64,000 nucleotides of DNA, from NCBI RefSeq assembly GCF_007992435.1, contig NZ_BKAG01000006.1:153321-217320 (forward strand), read 5' to 3'. Numbering within the stretch: position 1 is the first letter of the stretch; every line of letters begins with the position of its first letter. The notes beneath the pieces are model-generated. The model was not told the DNA's origin. It saw nothing but the letters and a program-made list of their open reading frames with translations, and made no database searches. Positions 31,623 to 39,606 of the stretch are shown here, one piece after another. Both the position numbers and the translations under genes were made by a program. This stretch comes from Prosthecobacter gellanilyticus (GTDB taxonomy: Bacteria; Verrucomicrobiota; Verrucomicrobiia; Verrucomicrobiales; Verrucomicrobiaceae).

Positions 31623-33065
31623 ATGAGCAAAAAAAGTGACTTCGGATTGATCGGCCTCGCAGTGATGGGCCAGAACCTCGTTCTCAACGTGGAAAGCCGC
31701 GGCTTCCAGGTTTCCGTCTACAACCGCACCACCAGCGTGACGGATGAGTTCGTCGCCAAACACCCCGGCAAGGCCCTCGTCGCCGCCCATACCCTTGAAG
31801 AGTTCGTCCAGAGCCTGGCCACTCCCCGCAAGATCCACATCATGGTGAAGTCCACCGCCGTGAAGGACACCGATCGCGACGCCGTGGACGCCGTGATCGA
31901 GCAGCTCATCCCCCTCCTCGACCAGGGTGACATCGTCATCGACGGCGGCAACAGCTTCTACCAGACCACCGAGCGCCGTGACACCTACCTCGCCGAAAAA
32001 GGCCTCCGCTTCATCGGCGCTGGCGTCTCCGGCGGTGAAGAAGGCGCCCGCAAAGGCCCCTCCATCATGCCTGGCGGCCCTGCCAGCACCTGGGAAGTCA
32101 TGAAGCCCATCTTTGAAAGCATCGCCGCTAAAGTGGATGGCGAGCCTTGCGTGATCCACATCGGCCCTGGCGGCGCAGGTCACTACGTGAAGATGATCCA
32201 CAACGGCATCGAATACGGTGACATGCAGCTCATCTGCGAAGCCTACAACATCTTCAAGGCCGCTGGCTTCACCACGGACGAGATGGCCAAGGTCTTCAAC
32301 GACTGGAACGAAGGCGACATGCAGAGCTACCTCATCCAGATCACCGGCAAGGCCCTGGAGCAGAAGGACGCTGAAACCGGCAAGTCCATCGTCGAGCTCA
32401 TCGTCGACAAAGCCGGCCAGAAAGGCACCGGCCAGTGGACCCTTCTCAACGCCGCTGAAAACGCCGTCGTGATCTCCACCATCAACGCCGCTGTCGAAGC
32501 CCGCATCCTTTCCTCCAAGAAGAAAGCCCGCGTCGCCGCCAGCAAGGAACTCACCGGCCCGACCGTCAACATCACCGGTGACAAGGCCGAGCTCGTCAAG
32601 AAGGTGCACGACGCCCTCTACGCCTCCAAAGTCATCTCCTACGCCCAGGGCCTCGACCTCATCAAGACCACCGGCGAAAGCAAGAAGTGGAACCTCGACC
32701 TCGGTCGCATCGCCGCCATCTGGCGTGGGGGTTGCATCATCCGCGCCCGCTTCCTCAACAAGATCACCGAAGCCTACCGTGAGAACGCTGAACTCAGCAA
32801 CCTCATGCTCGCCCCCTTCTTCAAGGATCTCCTCAGCAAGACCCAGCAGAACTGGCGTGAAGTGGTGTCCCTCGCCACCCTGAACGGCATCCCCGTCCCG
32901 GCCTTCTCCGCCTCCCTGGGTTACTACGACAGCTACCGCGCCGAGCGCCTGCCAGCGAACCTGCTCCAGGCCCAGCGCGACTTCTTCGGTGCTCACACCT
33001 ATGAGCGCACCGACAAGCCCGAAGGCCAGTTCTTCCACACCGAGTGGCCAGAAGTGATCGGCTGA
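31623..33065 (+). CDS. gnd: 6-phosphogluconate dehydrogenase, decarboxylating
   Basis: The 480-residue enzyme converts 6-phosphogluconate and NADP+ to ribulose 5-phosphate, CO2 and NADPH in the pentose phosphate pathway. The ATG at 31623 gives MSKKSDFGLIGLAVMGQNL, the nucleotide-binding N-terminus. GVSGGEEGARKGPSIMPGG and VKMIHNGIEYGDMQLI contain the catalytic lysine and glutamate region. The C-terminus has GYYDSYRAERLPANLLQAQRD. Its codons end overwhelmingly in C, unlike most neighbours, which suggests high expression. A strong terminator follows. Confidence 0.97.
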   Translation: MSKKSDFGLIGLAVMGQNLVLNVESRGFQVSVYNRTTSVTDEFVAKHPGKALVAAHTLEEFVQSLATPRKIHIMVKSTAVKDTDRDAVDAVIEQLIPLLDQGDIVIDGGNSFYQTTERRDTYLAEKGLRFIGAGVSGGEEGARKGPSIMPGGPASTWEVMKPIFESIAAKVDGEPCVIHIGPGGAGHYVKMIHNGIEYGDMQLICEAYNIFKAAGFTTDEMAKVFNDWNEGDMQSYLIQITGKALEQKDAETGKSIVELIVDKAGQKGTGQWTLLNAAENAVVISTINAAVEARILSSKKKARVAASKELTGPTVNITGDKAELVKKVHDALYASKVISYAQGLDLIKTTGESKKWNLDLGRIAAIWRGGCIIRARFLNKITEAYRENAELSNLMLAPFFKDLLSKTQQNWREVVSLATLNGIPVPAFSASLGYYDSYRAERLPANLLQAQRDFFGAHTYERTDKPEGQFFHTEWPEVIG

Positions 33066-33114
33066 TGACGTAAAGCGAGTTTTCCAACTCGCTTAGAAAA
33101 ATCGTTCCACCCCC

Positions 33115-33146
33115 AAGGCGGCTGAGGCAACTCAGCCGCCTTTTTT
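33115..33146 (+). terminator. Rho-independent terminator of gnd
   Basis: AAGGCGGCTGAG (33115-33126) pairs with CTCAGCCGCCTT (33131-33142) around GCAA, followed by a T run. It lies 50 bases beyond the gnd stop. Confidence 0.93.
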
Positions 33147-33725
33147 CATGCAAAGTACTCATGCGCTTCAGCGCGTGACCACCCAGCGAACCCACGATCA
33201 GCGGCGGCCCCTCAACCTTGATCCACCTGGATCTGGCTAGATTGACCTTCCTGGCTCCTCCCCCCCTCTCCCCATCTCCTGTGAAAAAGAGGCCGGATCT
33301 GGTCGGATCCACTCGGATTGCCCAAAGCGGAGCGCGAGTGTCCTCACGCGCAGCCCCCCTCAGACTCTCTTCACCTTGATCCACTCGGATCAGGTCGGAT
33401 CCACTCGGATCGCCTCCTTCTGAAACCACCGTTAACAACCGTAAACGGCTCCCCGGTTCCCGCCCCCCCTTTCCGCGTCTTCCGTGTATTCCGTGTATTC
33501 CGTAGGCCCACCCTCCGGCTCTGACTCCCCTCGGAAAAACCACCGCAAACAATCGTAAACCACTGCAAACGACCGCAAACGGCCTTGGTCATGGGTTCCT
33601 GGTCCTTGATGATTCCACACATAGCCCTTCACTGTCCACGATCTACCTCCGCGCTACAACGGACCCAAGCGGACCCTTTGGACATCATCCGTCCTCCTTC
33701 AAACTTTCGCGAACCCGCCTAACAA
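33147..33725. repeat. Intergenic mosaic of several dispersed repeat families
   Basis: I see no gene here. Four blocks stand out. At 33217-33412, TTGATCCACTCGGATC and GGTCGGATCCACTCGGAT recur in direct and inverted order. At 33425-33449, ACCGTTAACAACCGTAAACGG. At 33471-33503, TTCCGTGTATTCCGTGTATT repeats. At 33537-33584, CCGCAAACAATCGTAAACC and ACCGCAAACGG repeat an about 11-base unit. The GATCC/CGGAT block resembles the end of the window at 63791-63830. Confidence 0.75.
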
Positions 33726-33950
33726 CTATTTCAATCTTCCATTCTTCCTCGGCTTCTCATACGGACTCTCAAAAATCTGGTCGATCGGCAGGTCAAACAC
33801 CGCCGCGATGCGGTAGGCCAGATCGAGTGAAGGCGAATGCTTCTCCGTCTCCAGCGCATTCACCGCCTGGCGTGACACACCGAGCTGCTGGCTGAGGTCT
33901 TCCTGCGTCATGCCGTGCTGGGCGCGCAGCACCTTGAGTTGGTTCTTCAT
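33726..33950 (-). CDS. XRE-family HTH transcriptional regulator
   Basis: The 74-residue protein is a single Cro/CI-type helix-turn-helix: LRAQHGMTQEDLSQQLGVSRQAVNALETEKHSPSLDLAYRIA, then the LPIDQIFE ending typical of the short YozG/Xre subfamily. It has no ligand domain. It follows the small membrane protein gene on the same strand by 21 bases. Such pairs are common, and the regulator often controls its own operon. Possible operators are noted upstream at 34424-34507. Confidence 0.92.
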   Translation of the reverse strand: MKNQLKVLRAQHGMTQEDLSQQLGVSRQAVNALETEKHSPSLDLAYRIAAVFDLPIDQIFESPYEKPRKNGRLK

Positions 33951-33971
33951 CGGAAAAGGAAAGAGGTCAGC

Positions 33972-34382
33972 TCAGTTCGAACTGCGGATGAAGGGAGACA
34001 CCGCGCCATGCACCAGCCAGAACAGCGGATACATGAGAAAGCCCGGCGCATGCCAGGCCTGCGCATAGCTCTCCATGAAGCCCCAGGCGCAGGTGAGCGC
34101 CATCGTGATGCCGCTGCTCACAATGAACCTCCGCGCCATCACCGCGCGCATAAATTCATCCGCATCCCGCATATAAGCCAGCAGCGCCCAGATATGCCCC
34201 GCCAGCGGCGCCGCCACCACCAGCGCCAGCGCGATCGCCCCGCGCGGCTTTGCATCATCAAAAGCCCCAAAGATCGCCGCCATGTTCACCGCCACATAGC
34301 CCGCCAGAAACAGCGAGGAGCGGATCACATACTGACGACGAATCTGATCCTGCGAAAGATGGGAAGGCGATAGTGCAGTCAT
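33972..34382 (-). CDS. Small multi-pass membrane protein paired with an XRE regulator
   Basis: The 136-residue product has about four membrane helices: SSLFLAGYVAVNMAAIFGAF, GAIALALVVAAPLAGHIWALLAYM, IVSSGITMALTCAWGFM and FLMYPLFWLVHGAV. Between them lies YMRDADEFMRAVMARR, a motif also seen in small membrane proteins that accompany YozG-like regulators. Function unknown. It is the first gene of a two-gene unit with the XRE regulator. Confidence 0.75.
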   Translation of the reverse strand: MTALSPSHLSQDQIRRQYVIRSSLFLAGYVAVNMAAIFGAFDDAKPRGAIALALVVAAPLAGHIWALLAYMRDADEFMRAVMARRFIVSSGITMALTCAWGFMESYAQAWHAPGFLMYPLFWLVHGAVSPFIRSSN

Positions 34383-34423
34383 AAGATCTTCAGAGTTGAG
34401 TTAACTGGATTGACTTGATTGTT

Positions 34424-34507
34424 AGGCGAACCGTTTCGCCTGTGTAAGGTTATCTTGACATAAACGCCGTGTTAAGTCAACATGACTTTGTGTAAAGGTA
34501 ACGCGAC
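34424..34507 (-). promoter_or_regulatory. Possible operator cluster upstream of the membrane protein/XRE operon
   Basis: Three structures lie 42-125 bases upstream of the start at 34382. AGGCGAA-CCGT-TTCGCCT is a perfect 7-bp hairpin (34424-34441). TTGAC and GTCAA face each other 26 bases end to end (34455-34480). TGTGTAAGGTTATCTTGAC (34441-34459) is imperfectly repeated as TGTGTAAAGGTAACGCGAC (34489-34507). They would suit binding by the adjacent XRE protein, which is inference. Confidence 0.35.
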
Positions 34508-34998
34508 ATTCTGAATCGCGGTAAAAAACGGTCCAGGCGGACATTGCCTCCATCCAAGAGAACCCGCGTGACACCAACCGATGCAGAAGCTCACAGCGCC
34601 AAAGGAGCGCGGCGATTCACCCCGCAGCAGTGTGTTTCGCCCCCATGTATCGAGCAACCCTTATGACTGCTTCAAACCCGAGACGCTATGTCATTGAGAT
34701 TAGCGTAATAGAGTGACTAAGGGCACAAGCAGCATGTTGTGTTGCCATCCACATCTGGTTTGAAGGCCAAAGGCCTTCCGCATCATAGCGAAGGGTTGGC
34801 GAGCCTTAGCGAGCCTACCCTGGAAGCCTACCCTGGTCATGAGCCAGTCGCCATCACCTCAAAGCGCGAACCCGGAACGGGTTCCGCATCTTTAGACACG
34901 GCCCCGCGTCTCCCCCGATCCAGCGCTTTCAAGAGACGCGGCTTGCACGCGCCTCAATAGCCAGTTGCGCAGACATCCCCATCACCCTCCTCCCAGTG
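34508..34998. other. Non-coding stretch with palindromic repeat
   Basis: I see no supported gene. At 34755-34836 there is a repeat-like sequence with the palindrome AAGGCCAAAGGCCTT (34763-34777), followed by GCGAGCCTTAGCGAGCCTACC and a repeated CTACCCTGGAAGC/CTACCCTGG. The rest shows no structure that I can name. Confidence 0.5.
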
Positions 34999-36141
34999 CT
35001 ATCGCTGGCTCTGCATCCATTGCGTGACCTTCTCCAGCACCTCATCCGCACGGTGAAAAAAGAGAAAATGATCTTCGCCTTCAAAACGGTGCTTGGTCAC
35101 CTGCATGCCAGCACCCTCCATGCGAACGGCGTAGTCATCCACGCTGGTCCATGGCACACGATCATCGCTGCCACCAGACAGAACAAGCGCGGGTCGCGCG
35201 CCAAGACGTTTGGCGAGTTCTTCGGGTTCGATGCGATGGTGGAAGACCCCGGAGAGAAAAATGAGGGATCTAAAGCGTTGTCCGGGAAGTGATTCAGCCA
35301 GGCAGACACCTTTGCCACCATTGGAAAGACCCATCAGATGAATCTGATCCGGATCGATGGCAGCATGTCGGCCTGCATCCTGGATCGCCGCAGTGATGGC
35401 TTCATAGGCACCCGCTTTCTCCCAGTTTCCCAAGCCGAAGCTGGGTGCAATGATCGTGCATCCAATGCGGTCGGCAATCTTGGAGAGCAGCCAAACGTAA
35501 GCTTTGAAGTTGCCACCGCTACCATGCAGAAACACAAGAGTTCGTGAAGGCTTCGTCCGGTCAAGATTCGCCGGGATGTAGTGGTAGTAATGGCCGTTCC
35601 GAAACGACAAGCCAGCCATCTCGTTGTAGATGGAGGAGAGTGCCGAACCACAGACCTCAAACTCCGGATTCTGCTTCATCTCAGCATAGATGGCGTTGGT
35701 CATGGCCGAGAGCTCGCGGAACTGCGCACGATTGAAATACGGGTCCGTCATCAAGGCCGCATAAAAGCCGAGATTGATCTGGTCGATCTCTGGCACTGCA
35801 CTGCCAGGGTGGATGCGCGGATAATGCCACCCACCATTTGAATAGCGGCTGTGAAGCCGCGCACTTTCTGAAGTGTGCCCATCAGGCGCGAGCGGTGCCA
35901 TGACAAGCAGCGCAGCGACCCCAAATGCCAGAAAGCCCTGGCTCATACGAACCTGAACCTTGGATTTGCGCTCAGCTCCAATGCACCAAAGCCACGGCCC
36001 AATGCCCACGAGCAACGCGAAGCCTCCGATCCACCGCCCCGTGCCTTCGGAGGCCACCATCATGAGAATCATTGAACCGACCACCAGCATGAGCGCCAGC
36101 GCCAGGATGAAAGCTTTCAGCAGAGTTTTCAGGAAGGACAT
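34999..36141 (-). CDS. Membrane-anchored alpha/beta-hydrolase
   Basis: From the ATG at 36141 (MSFLKTLLKAFIL) the protein has 380 residues. Three hydrophobic segments occupy residues 5-30, 38-60 and 70-88. The hydrolase domain has LVFLHGSGGNFKAYVW (oxyanion region), the nucleophile in MGLSNGGKG, Asp in SGGSDDRVPW and His in EGEDHFLFF. It resembles the PHB-depolymerase/dienelactone hydrolase-like group. The frame extends to 36285, but the extra 48 residues look non-coding. It is divergent from the trehalose gene. The substrate is unknown. Confidence 0.8.
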   Translation of the reverse strand: MSFLKTLLKAFILALALMLVVGSMILMMVASEGTGRWIGGFALLVGIGPWLWCIGAERKSKVQVRMSQGFLAFGVAALLVMAPLAPDGHTSESARLHSRYSNGGWHYPRIHPGSAVPEIDQINLGFYAALMTDPYFNRAQFRELSAMTNAIYAEMKQNPEFEVCGSALSSIYNEMAGLSFRNGHYYHYIPANLDRTKPSRTLVFLHGSGGNFKAYVWLLSKIADRIGCTIIAPSFGLGNWEKAGAYEAITAAIQDAGRHAAIDPDQIHLMGLSNGGKGVCLAESLPGQRFRSLIFLSGVFHHRIEPEELAKRLGARPALVLSGGSDDRVPWTSVDDYAVRMEGAGMQVTKHRFEGEDHFLFFHRADEVLEKVTQWMQSQR

Positions 36142-36308
36142 TCGGGAAGGTGTGTCAGTGTCTGAAGCAGTAACAAGTGTTCGATCTTGAACGGCGGTGG
36201 CGGAATGAACCCAATACATGCCGGGTCCTGCACATGACATCGATGCGCCCACAAGCCCCCTGAGATCCGATTCATAATCGAGCACGGTGATGAAGCCGTG
36301 AACTCCCT

Positions 36309-38510
36309 ATGATCGCCAGTCCTGCACCAGCTTCACGTTATTTGATCGTCTCGAACCGGTTGCCGGTGACGGTGAGCCAGAAGGAAGGGAAGATCGAGTT
36401 GAAGGCCTCAGCAGGCGGATTGGCGACAGCGCTTTCGCATGTGCATGGCACGGAAGGCAGCCGCTGGATCGGTTGGCCTGGCGAGACAGGGCAGATGGAC
36501 AAGAGCGCACGAGCGGAACTGGACAGGCGGCTGAACGCAGACGGCATGATCCCGGTGCATCTGACCACGAAGCAGGTGGAGCGCTTCTATGAGGGCTTCT
36601 GCAACGGCGTTCTATGGCCGTTGTTCCACTACTTGTTAGACAAGGTGCGGCTGGATGCCTGGGTGGACTGGCAGGCGTATCGGGAGGCGAATGAACTCTT
36701 CGCAGACGCTGTGGCGCGGCATTACCAGCCGGGGGACCGTATCTGGGTGCATGACTATCATCTCATGCTGCTGCCGGCGTTGTTGAGGAAGCGGCTGCCA
36801 CATGCCTCGATCTCCTTCTTCCTGCACATTCCGTTCCCTGCGTCCGGGGTGTTTCGCATCCTCCCGTGGCGTCGGGAGATTCTGGAAGGCTTGCTCGGCT
36901 GTGACTTGATTGGCTTTCACACGCACTCGTATCAGCGGCAGTTCCTGTCATCGCTACTGCGCCTACTGGGACTGGAAACCCAGGTGGATTCCGTGACCTA
37001 TGACGGCCGCATGGTGAGAGTCGGAGCGTTCCCGATCAGCATCGATACCGAGCATTTCATCAAGGAGTCCTCGACACCGCGAGTGGAGGAAGCCGCAGCC
37101 AAGATGCGCGAACAGAACACAGAATGCAAAATCCTGTTCGGCGTGGACCGGCTGGACTACACCAAAGGCATGCGCCGCCGCGTGCTCGCCATCGAGCGCC
37201 TGCTCGAGCGCTCACCAGGACTCGCCGGGAAGTTCAGATTGATCCAGGTGGCATCACCCTCGCGCACAAAAGTGGAGGCCTATGCACAGCTTCGTCGATC
37301 TCTGGACGAGCTTGTGGGAAGAGTGAATGGCCGCTTCTCCACCGTGAACTGGTCGCCCGTGCAGTATCTGTATCAGACCATGAGCCTGGAGGATCTGATG
37401 CCCCTGTATCGCGCCGCAGATGTCATGGTGGTCACACCGACACGAGATGGCATGAACCTCGTGGCAAAAGAGTTCGTGGCCTGTCGCAATGACAACGACG
37501 GCGTGCTGGTGCTCAGCGAGTTCACCGGCGCCGCCTGGGAGCTCGGCGAGGCCGTGCTGGTGAATCCGTATGATATTGATGGCATTGCCCGCGCACTGCA
37601 GCAGGCCATCACCATGCCCGAGGAGGAGCGTCATTTCCGCATGACTCGTCTTCGGCAGCGCATCCAGCGCTGGACCGTGCATGACTGGGTGAAATCCTTT
37701 GATGCCGCCTTTGCGCAGGTCACATCTGAAAATGAGCGCCTGCGTCAGAGCACCGTGCTGCCTCCTGAGGAAGTGCTGCGCATGAAGAACGCGGAACATC
37801 TGGTCCTGGTGCTCGACTATGACGGCACCCTGGTGCCTTATGCCGGCCTGCCAGAGCTCGCCGCGCCGGACAAAGAGCTCTACGAGCTGCTGGAGGCATT
37901 GATCGCCAAACCTAACATTGAATTGCACATCGCCAGCGGCCGCCCGCGTGAGACCATGGAGCGCTGGTTTGGCGGGCTTGACGCGGCCCTGCATGCCGAT
38001 CACGGCTTCTGGAAGCGCGCTCGCGGAGCCACAGAGTGGACCACCATGGGATCCCTGGAGGCTGGCTGGAAGGAGAAAGCCAAGGTGATCATGGAGGAGT
38101 TCGCTGCACGCACGCCAGGCTCATTCGTCGAGGAGAAGACCGTCGCGCTGTGCTGGCACTTCCGGCTGTGCGAGTCGCAATTCGCCGAACTTCAGGAAAG
38201 AGAGCTGCGCCTGCATCTCGCGGATCTTTTCAAGAACCATCCCGTGGAGGTCATGCGCGGAAACAAGATCGTGGAGCTGCGCCAACTTGGTATTCACAAA
38301 GGCCTCATCGTTTCAGCCTTGAGTGCCGCAGGACCGGAAGATGCGCTGCTCGTCGCCGTCGGAGATGACACCACAGATGAAGACATGTTCCGCCAGATGC
38401 CTCCGGACGGCATCAGCATTCACTCCGGCTCACTCGCGAGCCGCGCGAGGTATCGGCTGGCCGGGCCGGCCGCGGTGAGAGCCGTGCTGAGACAGCTGGT
38501 GGAGGGATGA
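36309..38510 (+). CDS. Bifunctional trehalose-6-phosphate synthase/phosphatase (OtsA-OtsB fusion)
   Basis: The protein has 733 residues. Residues about 10-475 form a GT20 trehalose-6-phosphate synthase: [59 protein letters not shown] and [16 protein letters not shown]. From about 490 a HAD-type phosphatase follows with [11 protein letters not shown] (catalytic Asp), [15 protein letters not shown] and [10 protein letters not shown]. The enzyme should make trehalose 6-phosphate from a sugar nucleotide and glucose 6-phosphate, then dephosphorylate it. Both halves look intact. A lipid-kinase-like gene follows after about 90 bases. Confidence 0.95.
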   Translation: MIASPAPASRYLIVSNRLPVTVSQKEGKIELKASAGGLATALSHVHGTEGSRWIGWPGETGQMDKSARAELDRRLNADGMIPVHLTTKQVERFYEGFCNGVLWPLFHYLLDKVRLDAWVDWQAYREANELFADAVARHYQPGDRIWVHDYHLMLLPALLRKRLPHASISFFLHIPFPASGVFRILPWRREILEGLLGCDLIGFHTHSYQRQFLSSLLRLLGLETQVDSVTYDGRMVRVGAFPISIDTEHFIKESSTPRVEEAAAKMREQNTECKILFGVDRLDYTKGMRRRVLAIERLLERSPGLAGKFRLIQVASPSRTKVEAYAQLRRSLDELVGRVNGRFSTVNWSPVQYLYQTMSLEDLMPLYRAADVMVVTPTRDGMNLVAKEFVACRNDNDGVLVLSEFTGAAWELGEAVLVNPYDIDGIARALQQAITMPEEERHFRMTRLRQRIQRWTVHDWVKSFDAAFAQVTSENERLRQSTVLPPEEVLRMKNAEHLVLVLDYDGTLVPYAGLPELAAPDKELYELLEALIAKPNIELHIASGRPRETMERWFGGLDAALHADHGFWKRARGATEWTTMGSLEAGWKEKAKVIMEEFAARTPGSFVEEKTVALCWHFRLCESQFAELQERELRLHLADLFKNHPVEVMRGNKIVELRQLGIHKGLIVSALSAAGPEDALLVAVGDDTTDEDMFRQMPPDGISIHSGSLASRARYRLAGPAAVRAVLRQLVEG

Positions 38511-38602
38511 TGAGGAGTGGCTCTCGGCTGACACTTTCTTTTTTACTGAGTTCAGCTCTCTCATGGGTCCTGCTTGCTGGCACGGACGTAACCTGACGAT
38601 GC

Positions 38603-39529
38603 ATGCCTGAACGTCATTTCATCATCGTACTCAATGAAGAGGCAGGCACCGTCGTGCGCCTGGGAAGGAAGCAGGTGATCGAGACGGTGACGCAGGCCTT
38701 TCGCGAATCCGAAGTGCGCATCACGCTGCACGCCGTGCCGGGCCGCGAGGTCGAGCGCCATCTCAAAGACGCCGCCGCCAGTGAGGCAGATGCGGTGATC
38801 GTCGGTGGAGGTGACGGCACCGTGGCCAGCGCGGCCACACTGCTCGCAGGCCGCAATAAGACGATGGGCGTGCTTCCGCTCGGGACCTTCAATCTTGCCG
38901 CGCGTGATCTCGGCATGCCGCTGGATCTGGAGGAAGCTGGGAAAGCCCTGGTCACGGCACCCGTCGTGCCCATGGATGCCATGGAGTTGAATGGAAAACT
39001 GTATCTCTGCCTCATGGTGCTGGGCTTTTATCCCGCGCTCAAAATGGCTGCGCCAGAGTATCACGGCTGGTGGATATTCCGCGCCCTGCGCACGCTGCGT
39101 GACTCGCTGCGCCAGGCAGCCACCTTTCCCTCCCTGGGCTTGACGCTGGTGCATGAGGGAAAGGCCATCGAGTGCCGCACACGCGCCGTGATCATCGCAA
39201 ACAACGACTATGAGGATGTCTTCGGCGTGCTGCCGAAACGCGAGAGCCTGGATGGCGGCTTCTTCACCGTGCATCTCTCCACCCATCGCTCACGCTATGG
39301 CATGATGAAGTCCTTCTTCGCCTGGCTCTTCGGCCGCTGGAAGGAAGATCGCGAGGTCAAACGCCTGCGCACCACCGAGCTCGAAATCCACGCCCGCAAA
39401 AAACGCCACCTCCCCGTCATGATGGACGGCGAGGTCGACCGCCTTCCCCTCCCTCTGAAGATCACCCTCAAACCAAAAGCCCTGAACGTCCTGGCTCCGA
39501 GGAAGGCAGAGGAAAAGGAGAAGGAATGA
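38603..39529 (+). CDS. Diacylglycerol kinase-like (YegS/DAGK catalytic) protein
   Basis: The 308-residue protein has the DAGK catalytic fold. VIVGGGDGTVASAATLL is the nucleotide-binding GGDGT motif. LPLGTFNLAARDLGMPLD is the substrate-side motif, in which Asn replaces the more usual GT(A/G)NDFA ending. The C-terminal beta sandwich includes IIANNDYED and VMMDGEVD. It should phosphorylate a lipid or sphingoid-like substrate at the inner membrane. The C-terminal tail is Lys/Glu rich. It starts with the ATG at 38603. Confidence 0.85.
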   Translation: MPERHFIIVLNEEAGTVVRLGRKQVIETVTQAFRESEVRITLHAVPGREVERHLKDAAASEADAVIVGGGDGTVASAATLLAGRNKTMGVLPLGTFNLAARDLGMPLDLEEAGKALVTAPVVPMDAMELNGKLYLCLMVLGFYPALKMAAPEYHGWWIFRALRTLRDSLRQAATFPSLGLTLVHEGKAIECRTRAVIIANNDYEDVFGVLPKRESLDGGFFTVHLSTHRSRYGMMKSFFAWLFGRWKEDREVKRLRTTELEIHARKKRHLPVMMDGEVDRLPLPLKITLKPKALNVLAPRKAEEKEKE

Positions 39530-39552
39530 ACTTGAAGCAAGTGATAGAGCAC

Positions 39553-39590
39553 AAAAAAGCGGAGCCCGCCCCAAAGAGACAGACTCCGCC
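39553..39590 (-). terminator. Rho-independent terminator of the EF-G paralogue
   Basis: GCGGAG (39559-39564) and CTCCGC (39584-39589) form a stem with a long loop. On the minus strand a run of six T follows. It lies 17 bases beyond the stop at 39607. Confidence 0.65.
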
Positions 39591-39606
39591 ATGATATCAC
39601 TATTCG

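Noticed and set aside
31554..33038. A 494-codon open frame antisense to gnd
   Set aside because: gnd uses almost only C-ending codons, which removes stops from the complementary frame. The antisense product is Val/Asp/Gly/Leu-biased with no domain.
34472..34657. A 61-codon minus-strand frame in the gap upstream of the XRE operon
   Set aside because: There is no ribosome-binding site, no similarity, and it overlaps the operator-like repeats.
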